DNA of 29,845 bases from Lingula anatina (lineage: Eukaryota > Brachiopoda > Lingulata > Lingulida > Lingulidae). Every line of letters begins with the position of its first letter. The first letter of the stretch is position 1. Positions 27,889-29,845 of the stretch are shown in pieces. Made by a program: the position numbers and the translations under genes. The stretch is from positions 161,706 through 191,550 of the forward strand of contig NW_019775605.1 in assembly GCF_001039355.2 (NCBI RefSeq), in the 5' to 3' direction. The notes under the pieces were generated by a model, which ran no database searches, was not told the DNA's origin, and saw only the letters and a list, made by a program, of their open reading frames with translations.

Positions 27889-29425
27889 ATGCCAAGTTTT
27901 TTGAAAGATTGTGTTTCTTTTTGGAGGCAGATTGGATGCCCTAGTCATGTTTTATCTTGGATTTGTGATGGTGTACAGCTGCCGTTTGCTTCTGAGCCAC
28001 CTAATTGTATTCTATCAAACCATGTCAAGTCAGACAGACATTTATTTGACTTTGTGAATTCAGAGATTGAGCGATTATTGTCCACAGGTGCAGTCAGACA
28101 TATTGACCACCAACCAAGGTGTGTGAACCCCATTAGTTGTGTTCCGAAGAAGAAGAATAAGCTTCGACTCATATGTGATTTACGTCATATCAATCAGTTT
28201 TGCCAAACTTCAACTTTTCGCTATGAGGATATATCATTGTTAAAGGATGTTATTCGCACTGGGGTTAACTGTCAACCATTGACCTTAAGGATGGTTTTCA
28301 TAATGTGCCAGTTCATCCGGATTACCAGGAGTTTCTGGGTTTTCAGTGGAGTGGACACTTTTATGTTTGGCAGGCTCTCCCTTTTGGTTTGTCGGCGAGC
28401 CCATATTTTTTCTGCAAAACTTTACGCCCAGTGGTGGAGTATTTGAGACTACAAGGTGTTCGTTTGATTGCATACATGGATGATATTTTGATACTTGCTG
28501 ATGCAGATACTATTGATAAGCATACCAAATTCTGTGTACATGTATTGGAATCAACTGGTTGGAATATTAACTATGAGAAGTCATTGTTGATTCCATCATC
28601 GAAAATTCAGTACATAGGTTACGTTATCGACTCTTGTGGTGACAGTGGGGTACCAGAATTAAAAGTACCAAAGCAGAGAATACGCAACTTGCGTAAAGAC
28701 ATTTATCGTTTGCTTGGCAGTCCAAACATCAAAGCCCGTTCATTAGCAAGAATCCCTGGGCAGTGTATATCGATGTGTAAAGTAGTATATCCGGGCAAGC
28801 TCATGTTACGTGGAGTATATCAGCTGTTAAAGCAACGGAATTCCTGGAATGATAGGCTTAATTGGTCCGTGGAAGCCCGCCAGGACTTAAATTGTTGGAT
28901 CGAATCTTTAAAAGAATGGAACGGTGTAACCATTACGCCCCACCAGATAGATGGGCAACTGGAGACGGACGCCAGCCACATGGCTGGGGCGCTGTGTATC
29001 AGGGCAGACAAGCACAAGGACTTTGGAACGCAAGGGTGTCATTCAAGTCTTCCAATTACCGAGAACTTATAACAGTTCTGTTGGCTGTGATGTCATTCAG
29101 GGATCATCTCAAAGGAAAAGTGATTCAGTTGTTGTCAGACAATGTGACCGCAATTTTTTACTTAAATCACATGGGAGGCCCCAGTTTGAAGTTAACAAAG
29201 TTGGCGAAAGCAATATGGGCAGAATGCCTGGAAAACAATATAACATTGCTAGCACGTCACTTGCCAGGCAAAAGCAATGTAGCAGCAGATTATTTATCTC
29301 GGTTGACAAGCAAATTCGAATGGAAGTTACATCCTCACCTCTTTGGTTACATAGATCAGCTATGGGGTCCTCATACTTGCCACCGCTTTGCTTCAGTGCA
29401 AACAACACATCTGCCTTATTGTACC
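27889..29425 (+). pseudogene. DIRS reverse transcriptase-RNase H, frameshifted
   Basis: It starts at ATG 27889 immediately after a TAA in the ORF1 frame. Segment one (27889 to ~28275) carries the RT fingers (PKKKNKLRLICDLRHIN). A shift near 28270-28280 moves to a second frame with IDLKDGFHNVPVHP, holding the first RT Asp, then LPFGLSASPYFF and YMDD at 28473-28484. RNase H begins with TDAS (Asp codon 28968-28970). A second shift near 28980-28990 moves to a third frame with NYREL, SDN and the AD of SNVAADYLSR, covering the rest of RNase H. The frame then leaves DIRS similarity at the hairpin and stops at 29530. The catalytic residues are still legible in pieces, so decay is recent to moderate. 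Confidence 0.9.
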
Positions 29426-29448
29426 ACCAGCGTTAGCGCTGGTGGTAC
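29421..29448. repeat. Perfect 12-bp-arm hairpin at the DIRS truncation point
   Basis: GTACCACCAGCG, loop TTAG, CGCTGGTGGTAC. DIRS similarity ends right at its left arm. A GC-rich patch with CCGGCTCTGCCGG follows to about 29525, unlike the surrounding base composition. It may be the end of another element that cut the DIRS copy. Confidence 0.9.
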
Positions 29449-29530
29449 ACATGGTTTCGGTCCCATCCGGATCGTTCCGTTGGCTCCGCCGGCTCTGCCG
29501 GACGGCTACCGTTACCGCTTCTCCTCCTAG

Positions 29531-29845
29531 ACGGTAAGGGCCCCCGTACCCATCTCATGGATTTAGGTCACCTATAATCTCAACTCGTTCCACGTAAAAT
29601 TTGGGCTTTGTCGGTATTGGGGTCTGGGTGTGGCACTCATTGCAATGCACCCTTGTCTAAAAATAGCAAAATTAAATGCTAATTATCTACCCTACGGAAG
29701 GAGTTATGGGAAAAATTTCTATAGACGGCTTTCCAAAAGTCATATGTGTAGATTTCAAATATACCCTTGGATTTGACCTTTGACCTCTACTTCAAGGTCA
29801 AATGGGCCAAAATTTTCAAAAAAATGAAATTTTTTACGAAAAAAA
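29531..29845. repeat. Second AGGTCA-rich repeat
   Basis: No gene. The part from about 29690 resembles 19400-19530 inside the Helitron-like element: a T/A-rich run, TGACCT(T), ~10 bp, TTCAAGGTCA and a GGxCxAAA-like sequence. It is cut by the window end, so boundaries and family are unresolved. Confidence 0.45.
29774..29786 (-). promoter_or_regulatory. Perfect DR1 nuclear-receptor motif
   Basis: TGACCTTTGACCT is the reverse complement of AGGTCAAAGGTCA, the consensus DR1 bound by RXR/HNF4-class receptors. A further AGGTCA at 29795-29800 lies 8 bp away in opposite orientation. The sequence match is exact; any function is inference. Confidence 0.5.

Larger units (their letters stand above)
27125..29425 (+). 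mobile_element. DIRS-family retrotransposon, damaged and 3'-truncated
   Basis: Gag-like ORF1 is followed by an RT-RNase H ORF2 with DIRS-specific block order and motifs such as LPFGLSASPY, YMDD, SDNVTAIFYLNHMGG, HLPGKSNVAADYLSR and WGPHT. Similarity stops at about 29420, where a perfect hairpin starts. The tyrosine recombinase and DIRS inverted or split repeats are not in the window. Two frameshifts make the copy inactive. Confidence 0.9.

Noticed and set aside
1-29845. CRISPR arrays, bacterial promoters, operons, rRNA genes
   Set aside because: The DNA is eukaryotic; the direct repeats found are minisatellites without spacer structure.

Overview
The window is a gene-poor, AT-rich stretch of metazoan nuclear DNA made almost entirely of mobile elements of different ages. 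There are no bacterial-type genes, no operons and no recognisable host gene beyond one weak exon pair. A Ty3/Gypsy element with an env-like gene, BEL/Pao, DIRS, a Mutator-like transposase of the animal type, a Helitron-like element and AGGTCA-rich repeats together suggest a lophotrochozoan, most likely a mollusc (bivalve). That taxon call is inference from element content.

Layout. (1) 1-8585: a Ty3/Gypsy element on the minus strand, gag (8288-6993), pol (6986-3006) and env-like (2722-413). Gag and pol share a frame and are separated by one TAG. The env frame has no ATG; it opens just after a strong splice acceptor, with a signal-peptide-like stretch first. Pol carries protease, RT, RNase H, integrase and a C-terminal chromodomain-like module, but RNase H has an in-frame deletion that removes its first catalytic Asp. 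No LTR pair could be matched. (2) 8586-13789: a decayed BEL/Pao element, also minus strand, with a 261-bp 5' LTR candidate, a primer-binding-site candidate, gag-protease, RT-RNase H and a truncated integrase. It has a frameshift, an in-frame stop and a lost integrase Glu, and ends at a junction whose 73 bp recur beside the single N at 15156.

(3) 13790-19333: non-coding DNA with a 15-G run, a diverged ~120-140 bp repeat family, a complete 523-bp solo LTR with a CCCAC target-site duplication (16757-17279) and a 40-bp x3 minisatellite. (4) 19334-20174: a Helitron/Helentron-like non-autonomous element rich in nuclear-receptor half-sites. (5) 20175-21995: exon-like fragments and a 46-bp minisatellite. 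(6) 21996-23821: a broken Mutator-like transposase interrupted by a 171-bp hAT-like MITE; subtracting 178 bp puts the flanking frames back in phase. (7) 23822-26880: a perfect 23-bp-arm hairpin, diverged inverted repeats about 1.4 kb apart and a possible two-exon coding fragment. (8) 26885-29425: a tRNA-like pol III promoter, then a DIRS-family element (gag-like, RT, RNase H) with two frameshifts and no tyrosine recombinase. (9) 29421-29845: a perfect hairpin, a GC-rich patch and a second AGGTCA-rich repeat with a perfect DR1.

Nothing points to interacting host genes. The parts work together only within each element. The most interesting unit is the env-bearing, chromodomain-bearing Gypsy element with its inferred recoding and splicing strategy; the MULE/MITE nest is the cleanest record of sequential insertion.
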